Shown here in pieces: positions 20,870 through 31,533 of a DNA stretch of 64,000 nt. The notes below the pieces were generated by a model that saw only the letters and a list, made by a program, of their open reading frames with translations, was not told the DNA's origin and made no database searches. The stretch lies in the NCBI GenBank assembly GCA_902536385.1, contig CACAWY010000001.1, positions 88,458-152,457 on the forward strand, read 5' to 3'. Both the position numbers and the translations under genes were made by a program. The stretch's first letter is position 1. Each line of letters opens with the position of its first letter. This DNA is from an uncultured Pelagibacteraceae bacterium. GTDB taxonomy: Bacteria > Pseudomonadota > Alphaproteobacteria > Pelagibacterales > Pelagibacteraceae.

Positions 20870-23227
20870 ATGTTAAAATTTATCAATTTTTCAGCAAAAT
20901 TTATAATTTCATTCGTTATACTTGTATTATTGTTTAGCTTTTCAACGCTTTGGTACTTTTCTATAGGATTACCGGATTATAAAAAATTATCTAACTACCA
21001 ACCTCCCATCTCAAGTAGAGTTTATTCAGAAGATGGAAAATTAATAGCTGAATATGCTTTGCAAAAAAGACTTTTTGTACCCTACGAGTCTATACCTAAA
21101 AAAGTAATTAATTCATTTCTGTCAGCTGAGGATAAAAATTTTTTTACACATCCAGGGATTGATGCAAAAGGAATTTTAAGGGCAACAATCAAAAATTTAA
21201 AAAATATATCACAAAATAAAAGACTAGAAGGTGCATCAACAATTACTCAGCAGGTAGCAAAAAATTTTCTTTTGAATAACGAAGTATCTTTAAAAAGAAA
21301 AATTAAAGAAGCTATATTAGCTTTCAGAATAGAGAGGGCCTATTCTAAAGAAAGAATTTTAGAACTTTATTTAAATCAAATTTATCTTGGACAAGGAACT
21401 TATGGAATAGCTGCAGCTAGTTTAGAATATTTTGATAAATCAATTAAAGAACTAAACTACCCAGATGCTGCTTTACTAGCAGCACTACCTAAGGCACCTA
21501 GTAAATACAACCCTTATAAATATCCTGAAGTAGGAAAGTTCAGAAGAAATTTAGTTTTAGAAAACTTAAGAGAAAATAACTTTATTTCAAAAAAAGAATT
21601 AGACGAATTTAAAAATTCAAAATTGATTTTAAAAAAAAGAAAAATTGAAATAGTTAATGAAGCAAACTCATATACTGAAGAGGTTAGAAGGTCAGTAAAC
21701 AACAATTATGGTTTTGAAAAACTATATTCTCAAGGATTAAGTATCAAAACTCCTTTAAATATTAATTACCAAAAACAAGCTTTAAATTCTTTAAGAAAAG
21801 GCATAGAGGAATATGATAAAAGACGAGGCTGGAGAGGTCCAATAACTAATAAAATAAAAGATTCAAATTGGAAAAATAGAATTGAAAAATATAAACTAGA
21901 TCCAACTTTATCTTGGCATTTTGCTGAAATTGTTGAGTTTGACAATTCTAAAATCAGATTCAAAACTTTAACGAAAGATACAAACATTTTAGGAACTATT
22001 CAGCTAAATAATTTAAAATGGATATTACAAAAAACCAAAACAATTAATGATAAATTTAAAGTTGGAGACATCATTTTTGTGAAAAAAGAAAAGGATAACT
22101 GGTCTTTAAAACAGTATCCCAAGGTAAATGGAGGGATTGTTGTATTGGACCCTTTTACCGGAAACGTAAAAGCTTTGGTAGGAGGATTTAATTTTAAATC
22201 AAGTGAGTTTAATAGAGTAACTCAAGCAAAAAGACAACCAGGATCAGCTTTTAAACCGATCGTTTATGCTTCAGCTTTAGAAAATGGATTTGCACCAAAC
22301 TCAATAATTTTAGATGCGCCCTTTGTAGAAAGCCAAGGAGTTGGATTAAAAAATTGGAAACCAGAGAATTATGGTAAAAAATTCTATGGACCGACAACTT
22401 TAAGAAAAGGTATTGAATATTCACGAAATTTAATGACAGTAAGAATAGCTAAAATTTTAGGTTTAGAAAAAATTTTGGAATTATCTCAAAAGCTAAATAT
22501 ATATGATGAATTACCAGAGTTATTATCAGTCTCATTAGGAGCAGCTGAAACAAATTTGATAAATTTAACATCAGCATATGCGCCTTTTGTAAATGGTGGA
22601 AAAAAGATAGAGCCCAATTTAATTTCAAGAATTCAAGACAGAAGAGGCCAAACAATATTTAGGATAAAAAGCAGAGAATGTTTAGGCTGTGATAAATTTA
22701 TAAACCAGTCCCAAGATTATCCGATTATCGTAAATAAAAGTGAACGTGTTTTTAGCGAGGAAACTGCTTATCAAATGGTGTCAATTTTAAATGGTGCAGT
22801 TGAAAGAGGCACAGCCAAAAAATTAAGATCTTTAAAATTACCTGTGGCTGGAAAAACTGGAACAACGAATGATAATTTTGATGCTTGGTTTATTGGTTTT
22901 ACATCAAATTTAGTAATTGGAGTTTATATAGGGTATGATAACCCCAGAACACTAGGGAAGTACGAGACAGGTTCTAAAGCAGCGTTACCAATTTTTAAAG
23001 ATTTCATCGAAAATGCATTATTCAAAGAGGATTTTAATAATTTTAAAATACCGAAAAATATCTATCTTACGTCTATTAACTACGATACTGGCATGAAGTC
23101 ATTAGCGGGCGATAAAAAAGTTATTGTTGAAGCTCTTAAAAGAAAAGATATTAACAATTTCGATAATAATAATTTAATTTCAATTGGTGATCGTGATACA
23201 TTAGTTAAATTTAGGCAGTTTTATTAA
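20870..23227 (+). CDS. mrcA: penicillin-binding protein 1A (glycosyltransferase/transpeptidase)
   Basis: EDKNFFTHPGID, GASTITQQVAKNFLL (GT51); RQPGSAFKPIVYASAL, AGKTGTTNDNFDAWFIGF (transpeptidase). Confidence 0.95.
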   Translation: MLKFINFSAKFIISFVILVLLFSFSTLWYFSIGLPDYKKLSNYQPPISSRVYSEDGKLIAEYALQKRLFVPYESIPKKVINSFLSAEDKNFFTHPGIDAKGILRATIKNLKNISQNKRLEGASTITQQVAKNFLLNNEVSLKRKIKEAILAFRIERAYSKERILELYLNQIYLGQGTYGIAAASLEYFDKSIKELNYPDAALLAALPKAPSKYNPYKYPEVGKFRRNLVLENLRENNFISKKELDEFKNSKLILKKRKIEIVNEANSYTEEVRRSVNNNYGFEKLYSQGLSIKTPLNINYQKQALNSLRKGIEEYDKRRGWRGPITNKIKDSNWKNRIEKYKLDPTLSWHFAEIVEFDNSKIRFKTLTKDTNILGTIQLNNLKWILQKTKTINDKFKVGDIIFVKKEKDNWSLKQYPKVNGGIVVLDPFTGNVKALVGGFNFKSSEFNRVTQAKRQPGSAFKPIVYASALENGFAPNSIILDAPFVESQGVGLKNWKPENYGKKFYGPTTLRKGIEYSRNLMTVRIAKILGLEKILELSQKLNIYDELPELLSVSLGAAETNLINLTSAYAPFVNGGKKIEPNLISRIQDRRGQTIFRIKSRECLGCDKFINQSQDYPIIVNKSERVFSEETAYQMVSILNGAVERGTAKKLRSLKLPVAGKTGTTNDNFDAWFIGFTSNLVIGVYIGYDNPRTLGKYETGSKAALPIFKDFIENALFKEDFNNFKIPKNIYLTSINYDTGMKSLAGDKKVIVEALKRKDINNFDNNNLISIGDRDTLVKFRQFY

Positions 23228-24316
23228 TGGAAAGTTTTGAAAATAAATTATCTAGGATTGAAAATACTCTAAAGAATATAAGGGGGTATCTTTGATAAAA
23301 ACGAGATCAATATTAAATTAGAAGAAATAGAGAAAACTTTACAAGAAGAAAATTTTTGGAAAAACAAAGATCTTGTTAAAAAGACTGTTAAACAAAAAAA
23401 GATTTTTGAAGACATATTAAATTCATATAAAAAAATTAATATTGATGTAAATAATCTAAAAGATTTATTCAAACTGGCGTCTCAAGAAAAAGATGAGGAA
23501 ACAATTAAAGATTGTAACAATAAAATTGAAGAAATAAGATTAAAATTGAGAAGAACTGAGATCAATTGTTTTCTTTCAGGTGAGAATGATGATTTAAATA
23601 TTTTTTTAGAAATTCACGCAGGAGCAGGGGGTACAGAAAGTCAAGACTGGGCAGATATGCTTCGACGTATGTACATGAAGTGGTTTGATAAAAAAGGATA
23701 TAAATATCAAATTATTAGCGAACATCGCGGAGAAGAAGCTGGCATTAAATCATGTACCATCAAGGCAGAAGGAAATTATTTATATGGCTTGATGCGAGCA
23801 GAGTCCGGTGTTCATAGACTTGTTAGGATTTCTCCATTTGATAGCGGAGCAAGGAGACATACTAGTTTTGCAAGTGTTTGGATTTATCCAGCTATTGACG
23901 ATGACATCAACATTAAAATAGATGAAAAAGATTTAAGAATTGATACTTATAGATCAAGTGGCGCTGGTGGCCAACACGTAAATACAACAGATAGCGCTGT
24001 AAGGATCACACACTTACCTACAAAGATTGTAGTTCAATGCCAAAACGAAAGATCCCAACATAAAAATAAAGAAACTTGCTATAAAATGTTAAGAGCAAGA
24101 CTTTATGAAAATGAGATGCAAAAAAGAGAAGAGGAAAATCAAAAAGAACTGAGCAATAAAACAGATATAGGATGGGGGCATCAAATTAGATCATATGTTT
24201 TACAACCATATCAAATGGTTAAAGATTTAAGAAATAAATTAGAAAATACTAACCCAACAAGTGTGCTGGATGGAAATATAGATCAATTTATAGAGGAAGG
24301 TATTAAAAATCGGTAA
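23227..24316 (+). CDS. prfB: peptide chain release factor 2, expressed via programmed +1 frameshift at CTT-TGA (join 23227..23292,23294..24316)
   Basis: ATG 23227 gives MESFENKLSRIENTLKNIRGYL then TGA at 23293-23295; +1 frame continues DKNEINIKLEEIEKTLQEENFWK. Site AGGGGGTATCTTTGA matches the classical RF2 site. GGQ present (SSGAGGQHVNTTDSAV). Confidence 0.95.
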
Positions 24317-26502
24317 TGAAAAAATTTTTACTTATTTTTTTTTTACTTATTTCTGCTATCGTAGTTTTTTTTGTAACTTTACTAGCTACTACTGGAATTA
24401 AAACTACAAAATTTAATTCATTCATTACACAAAAAATAAGTCAGAATAATAAAGAAATTAATCTAAGTTTGAATATTATAAAGTTTAAACTTGACATAAA
24501 AAAACTAAGTTTATTTCTAGAAACAAATAATCCACGAATTGACTACAGAAATGTTTCTATACCCGCAGATGCCATAAGAGTTTATATTGATTTCTTTTCT
24601 TTAATAAAATCTGAAACTGAAATAAAAAAAATTAATTTTGTTCTAAATAAAATTAACATAGATCAATTAAAAAAAATATCTATTTCTTTTAAGCCATCAA
24701 ACTTAAAAAGATTCATTAACAATAATATTGAAAAAGGAATTTTAAATACAGAAATCGAGATATATTTTAAAAACAATCAGTTGGACGATTTTATTGCAAA
24801 AGGAAATATTTTAGATTTGAGAACCAATTTTTTAGATGATTTAATTTTAGAAAATACATCGTTTTCATTCTTTGCAGATAAAAGCGATATACTTATTAAA
24901 AATTTTTACAGCCAAACCAATAGTGTGAAGATAGAAGAAGGTGATATAAAAATTGGTCTATCAAAAGAAATTAAAATTGATAGCAATTTTAAAAGTAAAA
25001 TTAAATTTAACAAAAATATAACCAATAATGATAAGTTTTTTTCTAAATTTGATTATCTTAAAAATTTTTCAGTAATAGAGTCAGAATTATTTAATAAATT
25101 ATCATTAACTTTTGATCAAACTTACAAATTAAAAAACTATGATTATAATAATAACGGAAAGATAATTAAAGCAGAAGTAAATATTAGTAATACTCCAAAA
25201 AACTTTTTTTTAAAGGAGAAGATTAATCAGTTGGTTTTTAAAAACTCAGAAATAAAAACTATTTTAAGCAACAAAAAAAGATCGATTAATCTTTTCGGAG
25301 ATTACTCTTTTGACCAAGATGATTTTCTCTCGTTTAAACTTAAAAATAATACGATTGATGGAATAAATAAACTTAATATAAATGCAGAATTTAAAAAGCC
25401 TATAGAAATTGAGTTAGTAAATTATGAAAAGCCAAAGAATTTAGTTGCTAATATCTCATTTGATCTAGAGAAACAAAAAGATTCTTATATTATTAATGAA
25501 CTTAATTATAAAGAAAATAAAACTTCAATTATTTTAAAGGAAATTAAAATAAGTGAAAATAAATTAAAATCATTAAAAAAAGTTTCAGTCAAAACTTTTG
25601 ATGGTGGTAATAAAAATAATGATTTTTCATTATTATTTGGTAAAAACATTTCGATAAAAGGCACTCTGTTTGATGCTAGTAATTTACAAAAAATTTTAAG
25701 CAATAAATCAGGTAAAAATAATTTTGAAAATTTAAATACAGATATTGAAATTGATATACAAAATATAATTGCGCCTTTATCAGAAAAATTAAAAAATTTT
25801 AAACTTTTAGGAAGAGTTGAAAAAGGAAGTTTCACTAAGATTTCTTCAAAAGGAGATTTTGGAAAAAGTAATTTTTTAGACATTTCAATGAAGAAAAACA
25901 AAAGTGACAATAAAAGATATTTAGAAATTTACTCAGATATTGCGAAACCTCTTTTAACTGAATACAGTTTTTTTAAGGGTTTAAGTGGTGGTAAATTATT
26001 GTACTCTTCAGTGATAGAGGAAAATTCTTTTAAATCAAAACTTCTAATTGAAAATTTTAAAGTTATTAATGCCCCAGGGATGGTAAAATTACTTTCACTT
26101 GCAGATTTGGGAGGGCTGGCAGATTTAGCGGAAGGTGAGGGGATATCTTTCGATATTTTAGAAATAAATATGGAAAAAATAAATGATACATTAAAACTTA
26201 ATGAAATTCTCGCACTCGGACCAAGCGTCTCGGTTTTGATGGAGGGATATCAAGATCCAAATGTGACTAGTTTAAGAGGAACTTTGGTTCCAGCTAAAAC
26301 TTTAAATAAATTGATTTCCAAAATACCAGTTATTGGAGATATAGTTATTCCTAAAGAAGTGGGTGAAGGATTATTTGGAATAAGTTTTAAACTTAAAGGA
26401 CCCCCTGGAAAAGTCAAAACTACAATCAACCCGATAAGAACAATTACTCCACGATTTATTCAAAAAATTATTGACAAAAGAAAAAATTCTAAATTACCTT
26501 GA
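24316..26502 (+). CDS. AsmA-like / DUF3971-type envelope protein
   Basis: 728 aa with one N-terminal TM; C-terminal region resembles AsmA/YhdP-type C-termini (GPSVSVLMEGYQDPNVTSLRGTLVPAKTLNKLISKIPVIGDIV). Confidence 0.7.
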   Translation: MKKFLLIFFLLISAIVVFFVTLLATTGIKTTKFNSFITQKISQNNKEINLSLNIIKFKLDIKKLSLFLETNNPRIDYRNVSIPADAIRVYIDFFSLIKSETEIKKINFVLNKINIDQLKKISISFKPSNLKRFINNNIEKGILNTEIEIYFKNNQLDDFIAKGNILDLRTNFLDDLILENTSFSFFADKSDILIKNFYSQTNSVKIEEGDIKIGLSKEIKIDSNFKSKIKFNKNITNNDKFFSKFDYLKNFSVIESELFNKLSLTFDQTYKLKNYDYNNNGKIIKAEVNISNTPKNFFLKEKINQLVFKNSEIKTILSNKKRSINLFGDYSFDQDDFLSFKLKNNTIDGINKLNINAEFKKPIEIELVNYEKPKNLVANISFDLEKQKDSYIINELNYKENKTSIILKEIKISENKLKSLKKVSVKTFDGGNKNNDFSLLFGKNISIKGTLFDASNLQKILSNKSGKNNFENLNTDIEIDIQNIIAPLSEKLKNFKLLGRVEKGSFTKISSKGDFGKSNFLDISMKKNKSDNKRYLEIYSDIAKPLLTEYSFFKGLSGGKLLYSSVIEENSFKSKLLIENFKVINAPGMVKLLSLADLGGLADLAEGEGISFDILEINMEKINDTLKLNEILALGPSVSVLMEGYQDPNVTSLRGTLVPAKTLNKLISKIPVIGDIVIPKEVGEGLFGISFKLKGPPGKVKTTINPIRTITPRFIQKIIDKRKNSKLP

Positions 26503-27727
26503 TTAAATAATGTTTCTTTTTTCCTAAAGAAATTTTTAATCTTTTTTCTTTAAAATCATTGTCTTTTATAATTTTTTTATAATCATTTAATAATACATCG
26601 TTTATTTTCATACCCTTATTATCTATTACTCTTCTTGCTTCACTCTTAGACGAAACAACTTTATTTACTGACAAGAAATCTAAAAGATTAATTCCTTTCT
26701 TTAAATCTAATGATCTTACTTCTATTACAGGAAGGTTTGATCCAATACCTTTGCTTTCAAAGGTTTCTTTAGCAGTTTTTTCTGCCTCTTGGGAAGCCTT
26801 AAGTCCATGTAGAATTTTTGTTGCTTTGTTTGCAAGTAAAATCTTGAGATTATTTATATTTTTTTCTTCATTACAAAGTTTTTTGATTTTTTCCTGATTT
26901 ATTTCTGTAAAAAAATTTAAAAACTTTTCAACATCACGATCATCCGTGTTTCTCCAGAACTGCCAATATTCATATGGTGAAAATAATTCTGAATTTAGCC
27001 ATATCGCACCTTTTTCTGTTTTTCCCATTTTAGTTCCAGACGCTAGTGTAATTAAAGGAGATGTTAGCCCAAATGACTCTTTTCTTAAAATTCTTCTGAT
27101 CAAATCAACGCCATTGATAATATTTCCCCATTGATCCGATCCTCCTATTTGCAAGATACAATTATTTTTTTTAAATAAATTGTAAAAATCATATGCTTGT
27201 AATATCATATAATTAAATTCCATATAACTAAGTGATTGTTCTCGATCCAATCTCAATTTGACACTTTCGAATGTTAACATCTTATTTATAGTAAAGTGAC
27301 TCCCGATCTCTCTAAGGAATTTAATATAATTCAACTTAGTGAGCCACTTAGCATTATCCACAAATAAAGGTTTTGTTTTTTTGTTAGAAAAATCAAGAAC
27401 TTTTTTAAAAACATTCTTGATACTTTTAATATTTTTTTTTATTTCATTTTCATTTAGAATTTTTCGAGTATTATCTTTCCCTGACGGATCACCAATTAGT
27501 GTTGTGCCACCACCTAGTAGAACTATTGGACGATGGCCATATTTTTGCATCAATTTCATTATCATTATTTGAAGAAGACTGCCTACGTGCAAGCTACTTG
27601 CTGTGCAGTCAAAGCCTATATAACCTGAAATTGACTTTTTATTACAAATTTCACTTAGTTTTCCAATATCTGTGCATTGACTCAGATATCCGCGAGACTG
27701 CATTTCAATTAGAAATTTATTTTTCAT
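26489..27727 (-). CDS. tyrS: tyrosine--tRNA ligase
   Basis: GYIGFDCTASSLHVGSL, GGSDQWGNI, KMGKTEKGAIWL, C-terminal S4-like domain. Confidence 0.96.
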   Translation of the reverse strand: MKNKFLIEMQSRGYLSQCTDIGKLSEICNKKSISGYIGFDCTASSLHVGSLLQIMIMKLMQKYGHRPIVLLGGGTTLIGDPSGKDNTRKILNENEIKKNIKSIKNVFKKVLDFSNKKTKPLFVDNAKWLTKLNYIKFLREIGSHFTINKMLTFESVKLRLDREQSLSYMEFNYMILQAYDFYNLFKKNNCILQIGGSDQWGNIINGVDLIRRILRKESFGLTSPLITLASGTKMGKTEKGAIWLNSELFSPYEYWQFWRNTDDRDVEKFLNFFTEINQEKIKKLCNEEKNINNLKILLANKATKILHGLKASQEAEKTAKETFESKGIGSNLPVIEVRSLDLKKGINLLDFLSVNKVVSSKSEARRVIDNKGMKINDVLLNDYKKIIKDNDFKEKRLKISLGKKKHYLIKVI

Positions 27728-27782
27728 AGCACAATTTGTTTAAACTACTATTATACCAAAATTGTTATAAATAAATAAAAAT

Positions 27783-28901
27783 ATGCAAAAAAAATATACG
27801 TCTTTAGGCTTAATGAGTGGAACATCTGGAGATGGTGTTGATGCTTCTATCATAAATTCTAATGGGTTAGATCAATTTGAAGTTATCAAAGACAAATACT
27901 TTGAGTATGATTCTAAAATTTTTAATGACTTAATTTTTTTAAAGGAAAGGGTGGTCACAGCATTAGACTTAAAAAAACTAACAAAAGAATTAAAAGATTT
28001 AGAGAGAAATATAACTTTATTTCATGCAAAAATAGTCAAAGACTTAGCCGTAAATGAAACAGATTTATTAGTAGGTTTTCATGGTCAAACTATATACCAT
28101 AATTCAAAAGAAAAAATTTCTTTTCAATTGGGAGATGGAAAATTATTAAACCAGCTTACAAATAAAAAAATTATTTTCAATTTTAGAAAAAACGATATTT
28201 TAAATGGAGGCGAAGGAGCTCCACTAACACCAATTTTCCATCAAGTAGTTGTAAATAAAAAAAAAATTAAACTACCAGTATGTATTCTCAATATTGGAGG
28301 AATTTCTAATATTACTATTGTTAAAGACCCTTTTGATGTTACTAAGATAATAAGTAAAGATATTGGACCCGGAAATTGTTTGATCGATTCATGGATAAGA
28401 AGTAATTCTAACAAAAAATACGATAAAGATGGTTATCTAGCATCTATTGGAAAAAGAAATGAGATAATTTTTGAACAAGCTCAAGAACTTTATTCAAATA
28501 GAATTAATAAAGACAAACTTTCATTTGATACAAACGATTTTGATATTTCTTTTTCAAGGGGCTTAACTTTAGAAGATGGCGCTAAAACACTCACAGATTT
28601 CTCTGCAAGCATAATTGGTGAATCATTATCATTATCGCTTGGTTCAGAAAATAAAATTAAAGAGATACTTATTTGTGGCGGAGGAAGGAAAAATAAAAAT
28701 CTTTTAGACTCTATAAAAGAATATATTCCTAGAGGAATACAAGTTAAATTGATCGATGAATACGAAATTAATGGAGACTTCGTAGAGTCACAAGCATTTG
28801 CTTTTTTAGCTATAAGATCTTATAAAAAACTTCCAATAAGTTTTCCTAACACAACAAACTGTAAACAGCCTTGTAGTGGAGGTGAAATTATAGAAAATTA
28901 A
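27783..28901 (+). CDS. anmK: anhydro-N-acetylmuramic acid kinase
   Basis: GLMSGTSGDGVDAS, GFHGQTIYH, GGEGAPLTPIFHQ, NIGGISNIT. Confidence 0.95.
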   Translation: MQKKYTSLGLMSGTSGDGVDASIINSNGLDQFEVIKDKYFEYDSKIFNDLIFLKERVVTALDLKKLTKELKDLERNITLFHAKIVKDLAVNETDLLVGFHGQTIYHNSKEKISFQLGDGKLLNQLTNKKIIFNFRKNDILNGGEGAPLTPIFHQVVVNKKKIKLPVCILNIGGISNITIVKDPFDVTKIISKDIGPGNCLIDSWIRSNSNKKYDKDGYLASIGKRNEIIFEQAQELYSNRINKDKLSFDTNDFDISFSRGLTLEDGAKTLTDFSASIIGESLSLSLGSENKIKEILICGGGRKNKNLLDSIKEYIPRGIQVKLIDEYEINGDFVESQAFAFLAIRSYKKLPISFPNTTNCKQPCSGGEIIEN

Positions 28902-29554
28902 ATTAAAGCTGTTTTATCTTTAAGATATTTTTCGATTTCTAAGGCTAGGTCTTTTTCTTTATTTTTAAAAAAATGATTGGAATTTTTTATTTTTGAAAAA
29001 ATCACATCCACACCTTTTTGGCTTTTAATTCTATTATCTAATTCTGTAATACTGTCTTTTGTTACCAATTCATCATTTTCGCTGTATATTACCTGTCCTG
29101 AAGTTGGGCAGGGAGCTAAAAAAGAAAAATCGTAAACGTTTGGTTGAGGAGAAACAGCAATGAAATTGTTTACCTCCGGCCTTCTCATAATAAGTTGCAT
29201 ACATATTAAAGATCCAAAAGAAAATCCTGATACCCAGCATTGACTATAATCTAAGTTTTGTCTTTCAATCCAATCTAAAGCAGCAGCAGCATCAGAAAGT
29301 TCACCCAAACCGTTATCAAAAACTCCTTCGCTTTTTCCAACTCCTCTAAAATTTACTTTAATTACTGAAAATCCGTTTTCTAAAAAAATGTTATACATTA
29401 ATTGTACAATTCTGTTATTCATGGTGCCACCATATTGTGGATGAGGATGTAATACGATAGCTACTGGAGAACCAAATTTTGGATTTTTATAATATTTAGC
29501 TTCTAGTCTACCAGCAGGGCCAGGAATAAAAATCTCTAAACTTTTTGGTTTCAT
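28898..29554 (-). CDS. alpha/beta hydrolase
   Basis: LHPHPQYGGTMNN, NFRGVGKSEG, VSGFSFGSLICMQ nucleophile-elbow-like motif. Confidence 0.82.
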   Translation of the reverse strand: MKPKSLEIFIPGPAGRLEAKYYKNPKFGSPVAIVLHPHPQYGGTMNNRIVQLMYNIFLENGFSVIKVNFRGVGKSEGVFDNGLGELSDAAAALDWIERQNLDYSQCWVSGFSFGSLICMQLIMRRPEVNNFIAVSPQPNVYDFSFLAPCPTSGQVIYSENDELVTKDSITELDNRIKSQKGVDVIFSKIKNSNHFFKNKEKDLALEIEKYLKDKTALI

Positions 29555-29558
29555 AATT

Positions 29559-29575
29559 GATAATGATTATTATTA
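29559..29575. promoter_or_regulatory. putative Fur-box-like motif upstream of iscR-suf
   Basis: GATAATGATTATTATTA; shares GATAATGAT with the E. coli Fur consensus GATAATGATAATCATTATC. Confidence 0.35.
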
Positions 29576-29634
29576 AAAATAAAAGTACAGAGTTATAGCA
29601 CGTTTTTATGCGACAAATTTTTTTTTTTAATCCT

Positions 29635-29658
29635 TACTAAATAAGTAGGAATTCTACT
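29635..29658. promoter_or_regulatory. putative IscR (autoregulatory) site: interleaved dyads TACT-AAATA-AGTA and AGTAGGAATTCTACT
   Basis: Two overlapping inverted repeats sharing the AGTA arm about 30-50 bp before the iscR ATG; ACTAAATaAGT resembles the core of IscR type-1 sites. Confidence 0.45.
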
Positions 29659-29684
29659 AAAACTATTGTAATACAACAAAAATT

Positions 29685-30095
29685 ATGAAACTTACAAATA
29701 AAGGAAGATACGCAGTTATGGCTATGGCAGACTTAGCATCTAATGCTAGCAACGGCCCTATTAGTTTGTCGGAAATATCTATTAGACAAAACATATCTTT
29801 AGCTTATCTCGAACAAATTTTTATAAAATTAAAAGATAATAAATTAGTTAAAAGTTCTAGAGGAGCTAATGGTGGATACATTTTAGAAAAACCAGCATCA
29901 GAAATCAGATTATCAAATATTATTTATGCTGTGGATGAAGAAGTTAAAACTCTAAATTGTAAAAAAAACTCGAAGAAAGGTTGTAATAATAAATCTACAA
30001 AATGTATTACACATAATTTATGGGACCAGTTAGATCAACATATAAATGGATTTTTTGAAAAAGTAAAATTGCAAGATTTAGCTAAAAATAATTAA
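29685..30095 (+). CDS. iscR: Rrf2 family transcriptional regulator, IscR-like
   Basis: [45 protein letters not shown], and three cysteines ([17 protein letters not shown]); heads the suf operon. Confidence 0.9.
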   Translation: MKLTNKGRYAVMAMADLASNASNGPISLSEISIRQNISLAYLEQIFIKLKDNKLVKSSRGANGGYILEKPASEIRLSNIIYAVDEEVKTLNCKKNSKKGCNNKSTKCITHNLWDQLDQHINGFFEKVKLQDLAKNN

Positions 30096-30099
30096 AATT

Positions 30100-31533
30100 A
30101 TGAAAAAAGAAGAATTCAAAAATCAAGAATATAAATATGGGTTCACTACAGAAATAGAGAACTTTAAAGCTCCAAAAGGCTTATCAGAGGAAACTATCAG
30201 ATTTATTTCAAAAATTAAGAAAGAACCTCAATGGATGTTAGAATGGAGATTAAAAGCTTTTAATAGGTTAAAAATTTTGAAAGAACCTAACTGGCAAAAA
30301 CCTAAGTATCCAGAAATAGATTATCAAAATTTATATTATTATTCTGCTCCTAAGAGTATGAAAAATAAACCAAAAAGTTTGGATGAGGTTGACCCAAAAC
30401 TTATAGAAACATACAAAAAATTGGGTATACCGCTTAATGAGCAAAAAAGGTTAAGTGGAGTTGCTGTAGACGCTGTGTTTGACTCCGTTTCCGTAGCAAC
30501 AACTTTTAAAGGTGAACTTGATAAAAAAGGAATAATATTTTGCCCTATCTCAGAAGCAATACAAAAACATCCTGAATTAGTAAAAAAATATTTAGGTTCT
30601 GTAATTCCAATAAGCGATCACTATTTTGCAACACTCAATTCCGCAGTTTTTACAGATGGTTCTTTTGTTTACATTCCCCCGAATACAAGATGCCCAATGG
30701 AGCTTTCCACTTATTTTAGAATTAACGCTTCAGGAACAGGTCAATTTGAGAGAACTCTTATTATCGCAGATAAAGGAAGCTACGTTAGTTATTTGGAAGG
30801 TTGTACTGCTCCTATGAGAGATGAAAATCAACTTCATGCAGCTAACGTAGAATTGGTAGCGTTGGATGATGCAGAAATAAAATACTCAACTGTACAAAAT
30901 TGGTATCCAGGAGATAAAGACGGAATCGGTGGAATATATAATTTTGTTACAAAAAGGGGTGCTTGCCGAGGAAAAAATTCAAAAATTTCGTGGACTCAAG
31001 TAGAAACTGGATCTGCGATTACATGGAAATATCCAAGTTGCATTTTACAGGGTGATAATTCGGTAGGTGAATTTTATTCTATAGCTATAACCAACAATCA
31101 TCAAAAGGCAGATACTGGCACTAAAATGATACATTTAGGCAAAAATACAAAAAGTAAAATTATTTCAAAAGGAATTTCTGCTGGTCAAGCTGATAACACA
31201 TATAGAGGACTAGTAGACATAGGCGCTAAAGCTTCAAATTCTAGAAATTACACTCAATGTGACTCTCTGTTAATGGGTAATAAATGTGGAGCACATACTG
31301 TCCCTTATATTAAAAATAAAAATTCATCTTCCACAATCGAACATGAAGCTACAACATCTAAAATAAATGAAGATCAATTATTTTATTGTAATCAGAGAGG
31401 ACTTAATCAAGAGGAAGCAGTAAGCCTTATAGTCAATGGTTTCTGCAAAGAAGTCTTGCAGCAACTTCCAATGGAATTTGCTGTCGAAGCACAAAAATTA
31501 GTTTCTATTAGCTTAGAAGGGAGTGTTGGATAA
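30100..31533 (+). CDS. sufB: Fe-S cluster assembly protein SufB
   Basis: [61 protein letters not shown]. Confidence 0.97.
   Translation: MKKEEFKNQEYKYGFTTEIENFKAPKGLSEETIRFISKIKKEPQWMLEWRLKAFNRLKILKEPNWQKPKYPEIDYQNLYYYSAPKSMKNKPKSLDEVDPKLIETYKKLGIPLNEQKRLSGVAVDAVFDSVSVATTFKGELDKKGIIFCPISEAIQKHPELVKKYLGSVIPISDHYFATLNSAVFTDGSFVYIPPNTRCPMELSTYFRINASGTGQFERTLIIADKGSYVSYLEGCTAPMRDENQLHAANVELVALDDAEIKYSTVQNWYPGDKDGIGGIYNFVTKRGACRGKNSKISWTQVETGSAITWKYPSCILQGDNSVGEFYSIAITNNHQKADTGTKMIHLGKNTKSKIISKGISAGQADNTYRGLVDIGAKASNSRNYTQCDSLLMGNKCGAHTVPYIKNKNSSSTIEHEATTSKINEDQLFYCNQRGLNQEEAVSLIVNGFCKEVLQQLPMEFAVEAQKLVSISLEGSVG

Noticed and set aside
23269-23472. Minus-strand 67-aa ORF over the start of prfB
   Set aside because: Antisense shadow of the prfB coding region; no recognisable protein features.
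23227-23545. prfB looking like a broken/pseudo gene because the ORF track begins at 23546
   Set aside because: The TGA at 23293 sits in the canonical RF2 programmed +1 frameshift context and the +1 frame continues cleanly.
25506-25910. 134-aa minus-strand ORF inside the AsmA-like gene
   Set aside because: Low-complexity hydrophobic antisense translation; no independent support.
27731-27764. ACAATTT...AAATTGT inverted repeat between tyrS and anmK
   Set aside because: 7-bp arms, 20-nt loop in very AT-rich DNA; expected by chance.
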